Assembly (NCBI RefSeq): GCF_019400745.1
Contig: NZ_WJIB01000011.1
Coordinates: forward strand, 124,001-188,000
Length of the DNA: 64,000 bases
Direction of reading: 5' to 3'
DNA from: Cohnella sp. CFH 77786
GTDB taxonomy: Bacteria > Bacillota > Bacilli > Paenibacillales > Paenibacillaceae
Below, piece by piece: positions 8,527 through 17,103 of this stretch. Position 1 is the first letter of the stretch. Each line of letters opens with the position of its first letter. The translations under genes were made by a program, and so were the position numbers. The notes under the pieces were generated by a model. The model saw only the letters and a list, made by a program, of their open reading frames with translations. It was not told where the DNA came from and searched no databases.

Positions 8527-9504
8527 ATGAGACACGACCTCAAACGAATGGCGCGCGAGGCGGCGCGCAAAGGGGGGATCTTCGCGGCGATGGCCGGTCT
8601 GCTGGCCGGTTGCGTGACGAACCCGGGCGATACGCAAAATTTGAAACAGCACGGGGGCACGAATCGGACATTCATCAAATCCAAAGCGGAGTCCGAGGCC
8701 AACCGGGCCAAGGATCGCAGTACGGTTCCCGTACGGACCGTTCACAATTCCGCATACGTCGCGTTGTCGGACGTCGCGGCAGCGGCAGGGTTTCACGGCG
8801 CATGGCTGAAGGACGGCAGAACGTATGGAATCGGCGACCATGACCCGATATGGAAATTCCGGGTCGGAGAAAGCCGGTTCACGAAGGCCGGCAAATCCGT
8901 CCGGTTACCTGCGCCGGCGGTGCGGGAGCAAGGACGCTTGCTGGTGCCCGCCTCGGCGCTGGATTCGATGTTCGGCCGCGTAAACGCCCGAACGTCCGGC
9001 ACGCAGGGCATTACGTTCCTGCCCCGCGCGACGGGCGGGGAAACGGGCGCGGACGGCAGCTCGCTTCCTTTCTCGGACGCGATCATCGCGAAAGAGGCCG
9101 TAGCCGGCCAGGCGGACGCCATCGTCGCTTACGCCAAGGAGTTCCTGGGCGTGCCGTACGAATTCGGAGCCGACCCTTATCCGGCGAGCCAAACCTTCGA
9201 CTGCTCCTCGTTCGTTCAGCAGGTTTACGGCCACTTCGGAATTCGGCTGCCCCGGTCGTCCCAAGAGCAAGCGGCGGAAGGCGCTCCGGTCTCGCGGGAC
9301 GCCCTGATGGCGGGGGATCTGCTGTTCTTCCATATCCCCAGCCGTTCCAAGAGCCCGGATGTCGTCGGACATGTCGGCATGTACATCGGGAACGGCCAGA
9401 TGATTCATGCGAGTCCGTCTCCGCAGAACGGGGTGCAAATCACCGATATCAACAACCCGTTCTACCTGCGGGAGTTCCTTTATGCCAAACGGGTGCTGCC
9501 ATAA
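8527..9504 (+). CDS. NlpC/P60-family cell-wall endopeptidase lipoprotein
   Basis: A 325-aa secreted peptidoglycan hydrolase. The N-terminus has a positively charged start and a lipobox LAGC with Cys29, so it should be lipid-anchored on the outer face of the membrane. Residues 70-165 resemble a copper-amine-oxidase-N-like stalk domain (YVALSDVAAAAGF, GRLLVPASAL). The NlpC/P60 domain occupies about 195-325 with catalytic Cys226 (FDCSSF), His282 (GHVGMYIG) and probably His294. It would cut the gamma-D-Glu to diamino-acid bond in stem peptides (family knowledge). It stands alone between two terminators. Confidence 0.9.
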   Translation: MRHDLKRMAREAARKGGIFAAMAGLLAGCVTNPGDTQNLKQHGGTNRTFIKSKAESEANRAKDRSTVPVRTVHNSAYVALSDVAAAAGFHGAWLKDGRTYGIGDHDPIWKFRVGESRFTKAGKSVRLPAPAVREQGRLLVPASALDSMFGRVNARTSGTQGITFLPRATGGETGADGSSLPFSDAIIAKEAVAGQADAIVAYAKEFLGVPYEFGADPYPASQTFDCSSFVQQVYGHFGIRLPRSSQEQAAEGAPVSRDALMAGDLLFFHIPSRSKSPDVVGHVGMYIGNGQMIHASPSPQNGVQITDINNPFYLREFLYAKRVLP

Positions 9505-9509
9505 CGCAA

Positions 9510-9548
9510 GAGGTCCCGCCCGTCTTCCGACCGGGGGACCTCATTTTT
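9510..9548. terminator. Terminator shared by convergent genes
   Basis: The stem GAGGTCCC / GGGGACCTC with inner GC pairs is followed on the plus strand by ATTTTT. It lies between the P60 lipoprotein and the minus-strand HD-GYP gene. Confidence 0.7.
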
Positions 9549-9551
9549 CCG

Positions 9552-10595
9552 TTAAAGATAGACTTGCAAGATCTCATACCGGGGATCGACGGACAAATCG
9601 ATGAATTCGTTCCCGGTCCGGATCAGCGGGTGGAAGAAATCCGTCGGATGGTTCATGACGATCGTCCCCGTGACGCCGCCGGACAGCTCGACTTTCTTGC
9701 CGATGAAGTTCGGGATCATATGGCGGATGAACGTGAAGGTCACTTCGGGATCCAGCTCTCTGAAGCTGACCCGGTGCAGCTCCTTCAGCACGACGAGCAG
9801 ATCCCTCTTCTCTTGGTAAACGCGGGACGAAATCATCGCGCTGTACGTGTCCGCGACGGCCACGATTTTGGAGACCGGGTGAATGCTCTCTCCGGAGAGG
9901 CGGTTCGGATAACCGGTACCGTCCATCCGCTCGTGGTGCTGAAGGGCCGCAAGCGACAAGACACGGTCATTGAAGGAGTTTTCCAAAATCTCGTAGCCGT
10001 ACTTCGAATGGTTTTGGATTTCCGCATATTCCTCCCGGCTCAGCTTGCCGGGTTTGTTGAGGATGGCGTCCGGTATCCGGCATTTCCCGATGTCGTGGAG
10101 AAAACCGGCTTTGCCGGCATGGACGGAGTGCGTTTCGTCCCAGCCGAGCCAGCGGGCGATGTAATAGCTGAGCATGCCGACCTGAACCGAGTGCTGATAC
10201 GTATAATCGTCTTGGCTGTTCAGCAGGAGCAGGAGGGAAACGACATCCCGTTCCGCTTTGAAATTGTCGACGAGCGGCTGGAAGCTTTCCTTGAGATCCT
10301 CCTCGTGGACCTTTCCTTCTTCCAATGCTTTGCCGAATATATTCTCGATGCCCGTTACCGCTTCCTGATACATCGGACGAAGCAAGGGGTTGATGAGATC
10401 GCTTTCAATCGGTGATAGGAGCGTATCGGAAAACCGGGGCTCGATTTCCACATACTCGATCCGGTGCAGGTACAGTCGGGAAACGGCATGTTCGTTCAAA
10501 ACCGCCCCTTTGGAGAGCACGAGCAGCCCGAAACCGGTAAACGTATCTTGGGAGAGTCGATCTCCGGGCTGCAAATCGGTCACGTGGACTCTCAT
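9552..10595 (-). CDS. HD-GYP domain protein (probable cyclic-di-nucleotide phosphodiesterase)
   Basis: A 347-aa cytosolic protein. The N-terminal ~60 residues (MRVHVTDLQPGDRL...) form the small domain common in Gram-positive HD-GYP proteins. The HD-GYP core spans about 130-290, with HDIGK at 167-171 and HHERMDGTGYP at 220-230, both canonical. A short beta-rich tail follows. Such enzymes hydrolyse c-di-GMP or related dinucleotides. The ATG at 10595 has GAGGTG about 6 bases upstream; a longer in-frame reading to 10784 has no support and overlaps the MoaDE gene. There is no receiver domain, so the input signal is unknown. It is one of three such proteins in this window. Confidence 0.9.
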   Translation of the reverse strand: MRVHVTDLQPGDRLSQDTFTGFGLLVLSKGAVLNEHAVSRLYLHRIEYVEIEPRFSDTLLSPIESDLINPLLRPMYQEAVTGIENIFGKALEEGKVHEEDLKESFQPLVDNFKAERDVVSLLLLLNSQDDYTYQHSVQVGMLSYYIARWLGWDETHSVHAGKAGFLHDIGKCRIPDAILNKPGKLSREEYAEIQNHSKYGYEILENSFNDRVLSLAALQHHERMDGTGYPNRLSGESIHPVSKIVAVADTYSAMISSRVYQEKRDLLVVLKELHRVSFRELDPEVTFTFIRHMIPNFIGKKVELSGGVTGTIVMNHPTDFFHPLIRTGNEFIDLSVDPRYEILQVYL

Positions 10596-10758
10596 GTCAC
10601 ACCTCGGCGAAGGTTCGGATTGGCGCATCGGATGGAAAGACATTCCAGACGCATGTGAGAAATATTTCCTGAACACCATGCTATCAAGGATTCCGGATGC
10701 GCGCAACCAAAAATGTAAATGCATGCCGAATGCTGGGCGGAAATGACGAAAAAAAGAG

Positions 10759-11481
10759 CTAAGCCAATGGATTCCAAGGGCCAAGCTGGTGCCCTTTCCA
10801 TTCCGTGCCGTCCTCGTACACTTCCTTCTTCCAGATCGGCACGGTTTGCTTGAGACGCTCGATCGCGTAACGGCTCGCTTCGTAGGCTTCCGCGCGGTGG
10901 GCGGAAGAGACGGCGATGACGACGCTGGTCTCCCCGATGCCGACCTCGCCGATGCGGTGAACGATCGCCGTGATCGTACCCGGCCAGCGATCCGCGATCT
11001 CTTCTCCGATGCGGCGCATGGACGCTTCCGCCATGGGGACGTACGCTTCGTATTCCAGGGTGACCGTCCGCTTGCCCCCGGTCCATTCGCGCGTCATGCC
11101 GACGAAGGCGATCAAGGCGCCGTGATCCGGATGCGCGGCAAGCTCCGAAACGGCGTTCACGTCGATCGGGCCGTCGACGACGGCATAACGCGGCGCAGCC
11201 GAAGCGGCTTCGGCCCGTTCATCGCCGCCTCCGCCCGAAACCGGCGGCAGAAGCGCCAACTCGTCGCCGCGGTTCACGACCGCATCGTCATGCGCGTAAG
11301 CTTGATTGCAGGCCACGAAGGCCGGCGCGATGACTTCGGCCTGTTCCGGATAGGCTTCCGCCAGCCGTTTTTTCAACTGTCCCGCCGTCAGTTCGGCTTC
11401 CGGCCAGTCCACTTGAAGGGTCCTGGCGCCGAATCTTTCGGCCAGGCCCGCGAACAAAGCAATTTTCCATGGTTTCGTCAT
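10759..11481 (-). CDS. moaDE: MoaD-MoaE fusion (molybdopterin synthase small and large subunits)
   Basis: A 240-aa protein joining a ubiquitin-fold MoaD (residues 1-84) to MoaE (about 98-240). MoaD normally ends in a free Gly-Gly that carries the thiocarboxylate. Here PPVSGG (79-84) is followed directly by GGDE and a short Ala/Glu-rich linker. The MoaE part keeps VGMTREW, LEYEAYVPMAE, HRIGEVGIGE and the C-terminal WKKEVY Lys residues associated with catalysis. The product would convert precursor Z to molybdopterin. A known precedent is mycobacterial MoaX, which is cleaved after the Gly-Gly. No other mo-cofactor gene is next to it; the divergent gene at 11596 looks like a sulfite-oxidase-fold protein. 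Confidence 0.92.
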   Translation of the reverse strand: MTKPWKIALFAGLAERFGARTLQVDWPEAELTAGQLKKRLAEAYPEQAEVIAPAFVACNQAYAHDDAVVNRGDELALLPPVSGGGGDERAEAASAAPRYAVVDGPIDVNAVSELAAHPDHGALIAFVGMTREWTGGKRTVTLEYEAYVPMAEASMRRIGEEIADRWPGTITAIVHRIGEVGIGETSVVIAVSSAHRAEAYEASRYAIERLKQTVPIWKKEVYEDGTEWKGHQLGPWNPLA

Positions 11482-11595
11482 CTGGATGCGTCGCTTCCTT
11501 TCCCGTTCACTATTCCTTCTGCAAGCATACCATATCGGTTATGAAAGTGTTATGCTAGAAAGAAAACGAAAACGGCCGTCAGGGAGAGGATCCGA

Positions 11596-12078
11596 TTGAG
11601 CGTTACCGTACGAATGACCGATGGAACCGCCGTCGCAACGTCGCCGATGGAAATGGCGGAGCTGGCGGGCGAGTCGTTTCCCGCGTCCGGCAGGGTACCG
11701 GGGACGGCGGGAGAAGGGTTTGATTTGGCCGCGTGGACGGCCGCGCTGTCGTCCCGTTTTCCTTCCGCGTTTGCCGCGCCTTCTGCGCCGACCCATCTCA
11801 TCGTGAAGGCGGCGGACGAATTCGAGGCGGTCGTCCCTTGGGATCAGCTGAAGGGAGCCTTCTTCCTGTTTTCCCAGGACGGGGCGCCGCTCGCCAAAGG
11901 AGGTCCCTTGCGGCTCTATGTCCCGGACGGTACCAGCGCTTGCCTGAACGTCAAAAGCGTAACCGACATCCGATTCGCCGCAGACCCCGGACGGGGCAAC
12001 GAAGCGTCTTACGGCTTTCGCAACGAGATTTCGCCCGTCCGTCTATCCCAAGGTTTCAAAGCCGGAAACCGAAGCTAG
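11596..12078 (+). CDS. Small protein resembling the oxidoreductase molybdopterin-binding (sulfite-oxidase) fold
   Basis: A 160-aa protein starting at TTG behind AGGGAGAGG. The C-terminal two thirds (THLIVKAADEFEAVVPWDQL, then GAFFLFSQDGAPLAKGGPLR) match the end of the sulfite-oxidase cofactor domain, where the chain reads 'LA.. .dG.pL...GgPlRL.vP'. No conserved Cys ligand is visible apart from one in ACLNVKS after that motif. It is too short to be a full molybdoenzyme and may be a degenerate or regulatory version. It diverges from moaDE across 114 bases, which supports a link with the molybdenum cofactor. Function is unproven. Confidence 0.6.
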   Translation: MSVTVRMTDGTAVATSPMEMAELAGESFPASGRVPGTAGEGFDLAAWTAALSSRFPSAFAAPSAPTHLIVKAADEFEAVVPWDQLKGAFFLFSQDGAPLAKGGPLRLYVPDGTSACLNVKSVTDIRFAADPGRGNEASYGFRNEISPVRLSQGFKAGNRS

Positions 12079-12103
12079 ACGGGCCGACTTCCGGGGGGAC
12101 TTG

Positions 12104-13558
12104 ATGCTGGAAACGAAATCCCGCGTGACGCTGCTGCACACGAACGATATTCACAGCCATCTGGAACAGGCCGCGCGGATCGCCGGTTACGCGAAGTCGG
12201 TCCGGAAGACGGTCCCGGAGGACGAGCTGCTGCTGGTCGACTGCGGGGATTTCCTTGACCGCGCCCGCCCGGAAACGGAAGGGACGAGCGGCCGCGTGAA
12301 CCGAAGCCTGCTTCAAGCGATCGGCTACGACGCGCTTGTACCCGGCAACAACGAAGGTTTGACCTATACGTTCGAACAATTGGATGCTTTCTATGAAGGG
12401 TTGACCATTCCGGTCGTATGCGCGAACTTCCGCCCAATGCGGCCGCACCGTCAAGTCCGTTGGCTCGTTCCGTCGCTGACCATTCGGAAATCCGGGTTGG
12501 ACGTCGCGCTGATCGGCCTTACCGCTCCTTATAACGTCTACTACCAGCTGCTCGGGTGGCAGGCCGACGATCCGTTCGAATCGGCGGCCCGCGAGGTGGA
12601 GCGTTTGAGGAAGACGGCCGATGTCATCGTCGTCCTGTCCCATCTCGGGCTGCGTCAGGACGAACGGCTCGCTTCGCTCGTGCCCGGGATCGATCTCATT
12701 CTGGGAGCGCACACCCATCATTTGCTCGACAAGCCCGTATTCGTTGGGAATACCGCGATGTCCGCCGCAGGCAAGTACGGAAGCCACATCGGCCATCTCG
12801 TTCTGGAGCGCGGAGGGAAGCCGGGAGAAATCTCGATCGGCGGAGGGTGTCTCTCGACGGACGGTTGGCCGGCCGACGAAGAAGCCCGGGCGATCATCGC
12901 CGAAAGCCGCGGCGAAGCCAAACGCCGGATGAGCCGCGTCGTGGCCGTGCTGGACGAGCCGCTGCCTTGGTCTGCCGACGCGGAGTCGGAACTTTCCAAC
13001 CTGCTGGCCGCCGCCGTCCGCAGGAAGGCGGGGGCGGAGATCGGCCTCGTGAACGCGGGACAGTTCCTGGGCGGTCTCCCCGCCGGCGAAGTGACGGAAG
13101 AAACGGTTCACGCCCTGTGCCCATCTCCGATCAATTGCTGCCGGATGAAGCTGTCCGGACGGGAGCTGCACCGGGTCATGGAGGAGGGGCTCCTACCGGA
13201 GTTTTACGGGCTTGAAATCCGCGGATTCGGCTTCCGCGGGCACGTGCTGGGCACGTTATGCTACGACGGCTTGGAAGCGGAAGCCGACCTGTCCCGCCCG
13301 CCGTACGAGCGGATCACGGGCGTGAGGGTGAACGGGCAGCCCCTTCAAGCGGACCGGGAATACGAAGTCGGCACGCTCGACATGTTCACGTTCGGCGTCG
13401 GTCATTTAGGACTCAAGGAAGGTCGGGACGTGGTTTACCTGCTGCCCGAATTCATTCGGGAGCTGCTGTGCGAAGCGCTCGGCGACCGCAGGCTGATCCG
13501 CGATGCGGGAAGGACCCGGTTACGGATGGCGAAGGGCCATCCGCCGCGGCGCCAATAG
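12104..13558 (+). CDS. YunD-like metallophosphatase / 5'-nucleotidase family protein
   Basis: A 484-aa two-domain protein of the bifunctional UDP-sugar hydrolase/5'-nucleotidase superfamily. The N-terminal calcineurin-like domain has HTNDIHSHLE, DCGDFLDR, PGNNEG, LSHLG and LGAHTHH, which supply the two-metal ligands. The C-terminal nucleotidase domain includes LVNAGQFLGG and a late strand region near residue 415 (VNGQPLQADREYEVGTLD). There is no signal peptide, as in B. subtilis YunD. The ATG at 12104 is preceded by GGGGGGAC; a TTG one codon upstream is equally possible. It follows the small oxidoreductase-fold gene by 25 bases and precedes uppP by 31. Confidence 0.85.
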   Translation: MLETKSRVTLLHTNDIHSHLEQAARIAGYAKSVRKTVPEDELLLVDCGDFLDRARPETEGTSGRVNRSLLQAIGYDALVPGNNEGLTYTFEQLDAFYEGLTIPVVCANFRPMRPHRQVRWLVPSLTIRKSGLDVALIGLTAPYNVYYQLLGWQADDPFESAAREVERLRKTADVIVVLSHLGLRQDERLASLVPGIDLILGAHTHHLLDKPVFVGNTAMSAAGKYGSHIGHLVLERGGKPGEISIGGGCLSTDGWPADEEARAIIAESRGEAKRRMSRVVAVLDEPLPWSADAESELSNLLAAAVRRKAGAEIGLVNAGQFLGGLPAGEVTEETVHALCPSPINCCRMKLSGRELHRVMEEGLLPEFYGLEIRGFGFRGHVLGTLCYDGLEAEADLSRPPYERITGVRVNGQPLQADREYEVGTLDMFTFGVGHLGLKEGRDVVYLLPEFIRELLCEALGDRRLIRDAGRTRLRMAKGHPPRRQ

Positions 13559-13589
13559 AAACGATATTAGGATAGGAGAGGAAGCTTGC

Positions 13590-14441
13590 ATGCTGCATTG
13601 GTTCGATTCGATCATTCTAGGCATTGTCGAAGGGTTGACCGAATTTCTGCCCGTCTCGTCGACGGGACACATGATTCTGACCAATGAACTGCTCGGTTAC
13701 GGACAGAATACCCCGGAGCAGCTCAAAACGTTCGAGATCGTCATCCAGTTCGCGGCCATCCTCGCGATCGCGATCGTGTACCGGAACAAAATTTTCCAGG
13801 TATTGGGCCTTGGAAGGACGGAATCCGCCAAAAGCCTGTCGGTGGACGCCCTTCCGAAACGCAGGCTGAACCTGATCCACGTGTTGCTGGGCATCGTGCC
13901 TCCGCTCGCCGTGGCCTTCCTGTTCCGCCACCCGATCAAGGAACTTGGATTCACGACCGTGCCCGTCCTGTGGGCGCTCGTCGTCGGGGGCATCTACATG
14001 TGGATCTCCGAATGGCTCTATGATTCCGGAAAAATCAAACGAACCGCCGAAACGATGGACGACATCTCCTACAAGCAAGCGCTCATCATCGGCTGCATTC
14101 AATGCATCTCCGTTTGGCCCGGGTTCTCCCGTTCCGGTTCTACGATCGCCGGAGGCATGCTGTCGGGGCTCAGCTACCGCGCTTCGGCAGACTTCTCCTT
14201 TTTCATCGCGATTCCGATCATGACGGCCGCGACCGGCTACGAGCTGCTGGAGAGCCTGGACCTCTTCCGTGCCGGCACGCTGGACGTCGGTTTCCTGCTC
14301 ACCGGATTCGTCGTTTCTTTTGCCGTGGCTTGGATCGTGGTCGTGGCGTTCCTGAAGGTGCTGCAGAAAATTAAGCTCAAATATTTTGCCTGGTACCGGT
14401 TCGTTCTTGCCGCTTTGTTCTATTTGCTGGTGGTGCGGTAA
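13590..14441 (+). CDS. uppP: Undecaprenyl-diphosphatase UppP/BacA
   Basis: A 283-aa integral membrane phosphatase that recycles undecaprenyl pyrophosphate to the monophosphate carrier for cell-wall synthesis; family members confer bacitracin tolerance. Two signature motifs are visible: GIVEGLTEFLPVSSTGH near the N-terminus and WPGFSRSGSTIAGGM in the second half. About seven or eight hydrophobic segments span the length, which is normal for the family. The start at 13590 follows AGGAGAGG; the open frame extends upstream only over the yunD-like end. A strong terminator follows. Confidence 0.95.
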   Translation: MLHWFDSIILGIVEGLTEFLPVSSTGHMILTNELLGYGQNTPEQLKTFEIVIQFAAILAIAIVYRNKIFQVLGLGRTESAKSLSVDALPKRRLNLIHVLLGIVPPLAVAFLFRHPIKELGFTTVPVLWALVVGGIYMWISEWLYDSGKIKRTAETMDDISYKQALIIGCIQCISVWPGFSRSGSTIAGGMLSGLSYRASADFSFFIAIPIMTAATGYELLESLDLFRAGTLDVGFLLTGFVVSFAVAWIVVVAFLKVLQKIKLKYFAWYRFVLAALFYLLVVR

Positions 14442-14452
14442 TCGGATGCGAT

Positions 14453-14478
14453 GATCGCCCTCCTATCGGAGGGCGATC
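14453..14478 (+). terminator. Terminator after uppP
   Basis: An 11-bp perfect stem GATCGCCCTCC / GGAGGGCGATC with a four-base loop, followed by a T-rich run (TCGTTGTTT). Confidence 0.75.
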
Positions 14479-14631
14479 TCGTTGTTTGACGATTTATGTC
14501 GTTTTTTTTGCTTAGACGGGTTGCCGTAGGTACGGAAATCTCTTACATTAAACAGTAAGACGATTCCATCATCCGATTCGATACGTTTCGAACCGATGCG
14601 AACCGAATGCCAACAGGGGGAACATACAGGA

Positions 14632-15750
14632 ATGCGCATGGTGCCGATATCGCTGTGCCGGCCCGGCATGAAGCTAGCCAAAAAAATCTTCTCCGACGAC
14701 GGCATCGTGCTGTTGGCCGAGAGCGTGGAGTTGACGGCAACGCTGATCCGCCGGTTAGGGGAGTGCGGAATCAGCTTCGTCTACGTGCAGGATCCGAGGA
14801 CGGAAGACGTCCGGATCCCGGAGTTGCTGAGCGACGAAACGCGGCGCAAGACGCTGGCCGAAATCCGCAACGTTTTTCGCGAATTCACGGAACAGCCCGG
14901 CAGGCGCAAGTCGGTTACGTATCCCTACATCGGGCGCAACATGCGCAAAGTGATTCAATTGATCATGGAGGATTTGAGCCGCAACGAGGACGCCATGATC
15001 ATGCTGATGAACATGCAGACGGTCGACCATTACTTGTACGCCCATTCTTTGAACGTCTGCGTCTATACGACCATGCTCGGCATGGCGCGCGGATACGACA
15101 ACGAACAACTGCTTGCGCTCGGTCTCGGCGCGTTGCTGCACGACGTCGGCAAAACGCAGATCTCGATGCAGGTGCTGCTCAAGCCGGGCATGCTCTCCTC
15201 CTACGAGTACGACGAGATGAAACGGCACACCGAACGGGGATTCTACTTGCTCAAGGACGAACCCGGAATTCCGCTGCTCGCCGCCCATTGCGCGCTGCAG
15301 CACCACGAGAGGCTGAACGGCACCGGATACCCGAGGGGGCTGAAGGGCGAAGAGATCCACGAATTCGCCAGGCTGATCGGCATCGTGGATTCCTACGATG
15401 CCATGACGAGCCATCGGATTTACCGAAGCGCGATGCTTCCCCATCAGGCCGTGGAAGCCTTGTACTCCGGGAGCGGGACGTTATACGACACGTCGCTGCT
15501 CAGCCTATTCCGCGAAAAAGTGGCGATCTATCCGATCGGGATAACGGTTCGGCTCAGCAGCGGCCATTACGGAGTGGTCGTCGATATCAACTCGGCATGC
15601 GTCCACCGTCCGGTCGTCCGGATCCTTAGCGACGAAGAGGGACAACCCTTGAAAGAGCCCTACGACATGGATTTGTCCAAGCAACTGAACGTAATGATCG
15701 CCCAAATCGATTTCGAGCAGCGGAATCTGGATGATCCGCTTCCGGTATGA
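14632..15750 (+). CDS. HD-GYP domain protein (probable cyclic-di-nucleotide phosphodiesterase), second copy
   Basis: A 372-aa cytosolic protein with the same layout as the 9552-10595 product: N-terminal domain with CRPGMKLAKKIFSDDGIVLL, HD-GYP core with LLHDVGK and HHERLNGTGYP, and a C-terminal small barrel (YPIGITVRLSSGHYGVVVD). All canonical HD and GYP residues are present. The ATG at 14632 is preceded by AGGGGG at moderate distance; 14638 is an alternative. It stands alone. The presence of several paralogues suggests different input signals feeding one second-messenger pool (inference). Confidence 0.9.
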   Translation: MRMVPISLCRPGMKLAKKIFSDDGIVLLAESVELTATLIRRLGECGISFVYVQDPRTEDVRIPELLSDETRRKTLAEIRNVFREFTEQPGRRKSVTYPYIGRNMRKVIQLIMEDLSRNEDAMIMLMNMQTVDHYLYAHSLNVCVYTTMLGMARGYDNEQLLALGLGALLHDVGKTQISMQVLLKPGMLSSYEYDEMKRHTERGFYLLKDEPGIPLLAAHCALQHHERLNGTGYPRGLKGEEIHEFARLIGIVDSYDAMTSHRIYRSAMLPHQAVEALYSGSGTLYDTSLLSLFREKVAIYPIGITVRLSSGHYGVVVDINSACVHRPVVRILSDEEGQPLKEPYDMDLSKQLNVMIAQIDFEQRNLDDPLPV

Positions 15751-15879
15751 GCGAAAGCGGAGGTCCGTCCGAACGCGGTGGTTTGTCGCCGCGGGCGGAC
15801 GGGCCTTTCCGTTTGCTTTGTCTCCGTTCGACCAGTACAATTAACAGTAAATTACGACCAAGACAGGAGCAGACATCTC

Positions 15880-17037
15880 ATGCAAGCTGCAACACCCCTC
15901 TCCGCCGGCAAGCTGCCTTATGCGGCACCCGCCGATTGGACGCCGATTTCGCCCGACTACGATCCGTGGGATCCGATCCGGTCCTTGCGTCGTTTCGGCC
16001 GCCACCGGCTGACGAGCGTAGAGCTTACCGTCACCCAGCTGTGCAACATGAGGTGCGAGCATTGCGCGGTAGGAGACAGCCTGACGATGAAGGAGGCGCC
16101 TCATCTTCCGCTGGATACCGTCCTGCGGAGGCTGGACGAGATCGAGCATTTGGAGACGATCAGCCTGACCGGCGGCGAGCCGACATTCCGTCTGGAAACC
16201 GTCCGGGAGCTGATGATCCCGGTGTTGAAATACGCACGTGCCCGCGGGGTCCGATCCCAGCTGAACTCGAACGTGACCCTCGATTACGGCCGGTACGACG
16301 AGATCGCACCTTATTTGGACGTCATGCATATTTCTTTCAATTATACGGAAGCATCCGATTTCCACCGCGTCGGCTTCGCCCGGTCCGGAAGCAAGGTGTC
16401 CGCGTCCGCGGCGGCGCGGATGTACGAGCGGATGATGGACAACGTCCGCAAGTTAGCCGATGGCGGCCTGTTCGTATCCGCGGAATCGATGATCAATTTC
16501 CGCACGGCGGCCAGAATGCCCGACATTCACCGCCTCATCGTCGAGATGGGCTGCCTCCGCCATGAAGTGCATCCGATGTATCCGAGCTCATTCGCCGCCG
16601 ATTTGCCGATGTTGACCCGCGAGCAGATGCGGGAGGCGGTGGAAACGCTGCTCGACGCGAGGAACAAAGACTTGTGGATGTTGTTCGGCACCCTTCCGTT
16701 CTTCGCCTGCAGCGACAATCCGGAGGAACGCAGGCTGGTGCAGCGTCTCCGGACGGAGCCCGGCGTTACGGTCCGGGGAGACCCGGACGGCCGGAACCGG
16801 GTGAACGTCAATATGTTCAGCGGGGACGTGTACGTGACCGACTTCGCCTCCATCCCTCCATTCGGCAACATCCGCAGCGAGAAGCTGGAAGCGATATTCG
16901 ACCGGTGGCAAAGCCACCCCCTGCAGCAAGGCGTGAACTGCCATTGTCCGGAAGCGGCGTGCTGCGGGCCCAACCTCCTCGTGTCCGACATGTACTACAA
17001 GAGCGTGGACTTCCGGAGCCGCCGGGCACAGCCCTGA
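15880..17037 (+). CDS. yfkAB: Radical SAM protein, YfkAB type
   Basis: A 385-aa radical SAM enzyme. The SAM-cluster motif CNMRCEHC is at residues 55-62, followed by SLTGGEPTFRLE, and a C-terminal Cys-rich stretch (CHCPEAACCGPN) near residue 353 is a probable auxiliary site. In B. subtilis the homologue is split or annotated as YfkA and YfkB; here it is one continuous frame. Its reaction is not established. The ATG at 15880 has GACAGGAG upstream; the longer open frame to 15778 lacks a ribosome site. Confidence 0.88.
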   Translation: MQAATPLSAGKLPYAAPADWTPISPDYDPWDPIRSLRRFGRHRLTSVELTVTQLCNMRCEHCAVGDSLTMKEAPHLPLDTVLRRLDEIEHLETISLTGGEPTFRLETVRELMIPVLKYARARGVRSQLNSNVTLDYGRYDEIAPYLDVMHISFNYTEASDFHRVGFARSGSKVSASAAARMYERMMDNVRKLADGGLFVSAESMINFRTAARMPDIHRLIVEMGCLRHEVHPMYPSSFAADLPMLTREQMREAVETLLDARNKDLWMLFGTLPFFACSDNPEERRLVQRLRTEPGVTVRGDPDGRNRVNVNMFSGDVYVTDFASIPPFGNIRSEKLEAIFDRWQSHPLQQGVNCHCPEAACCGPNLLVSDMYYKSVDFRSRRAQP

Positions 17038-17103
17038 CCGGTCAAGGCTTCGTCGCATACGGTCGGTCCGGCCGGGGAGACGAACAGAAGGAGCGTAATC
17101 ACT

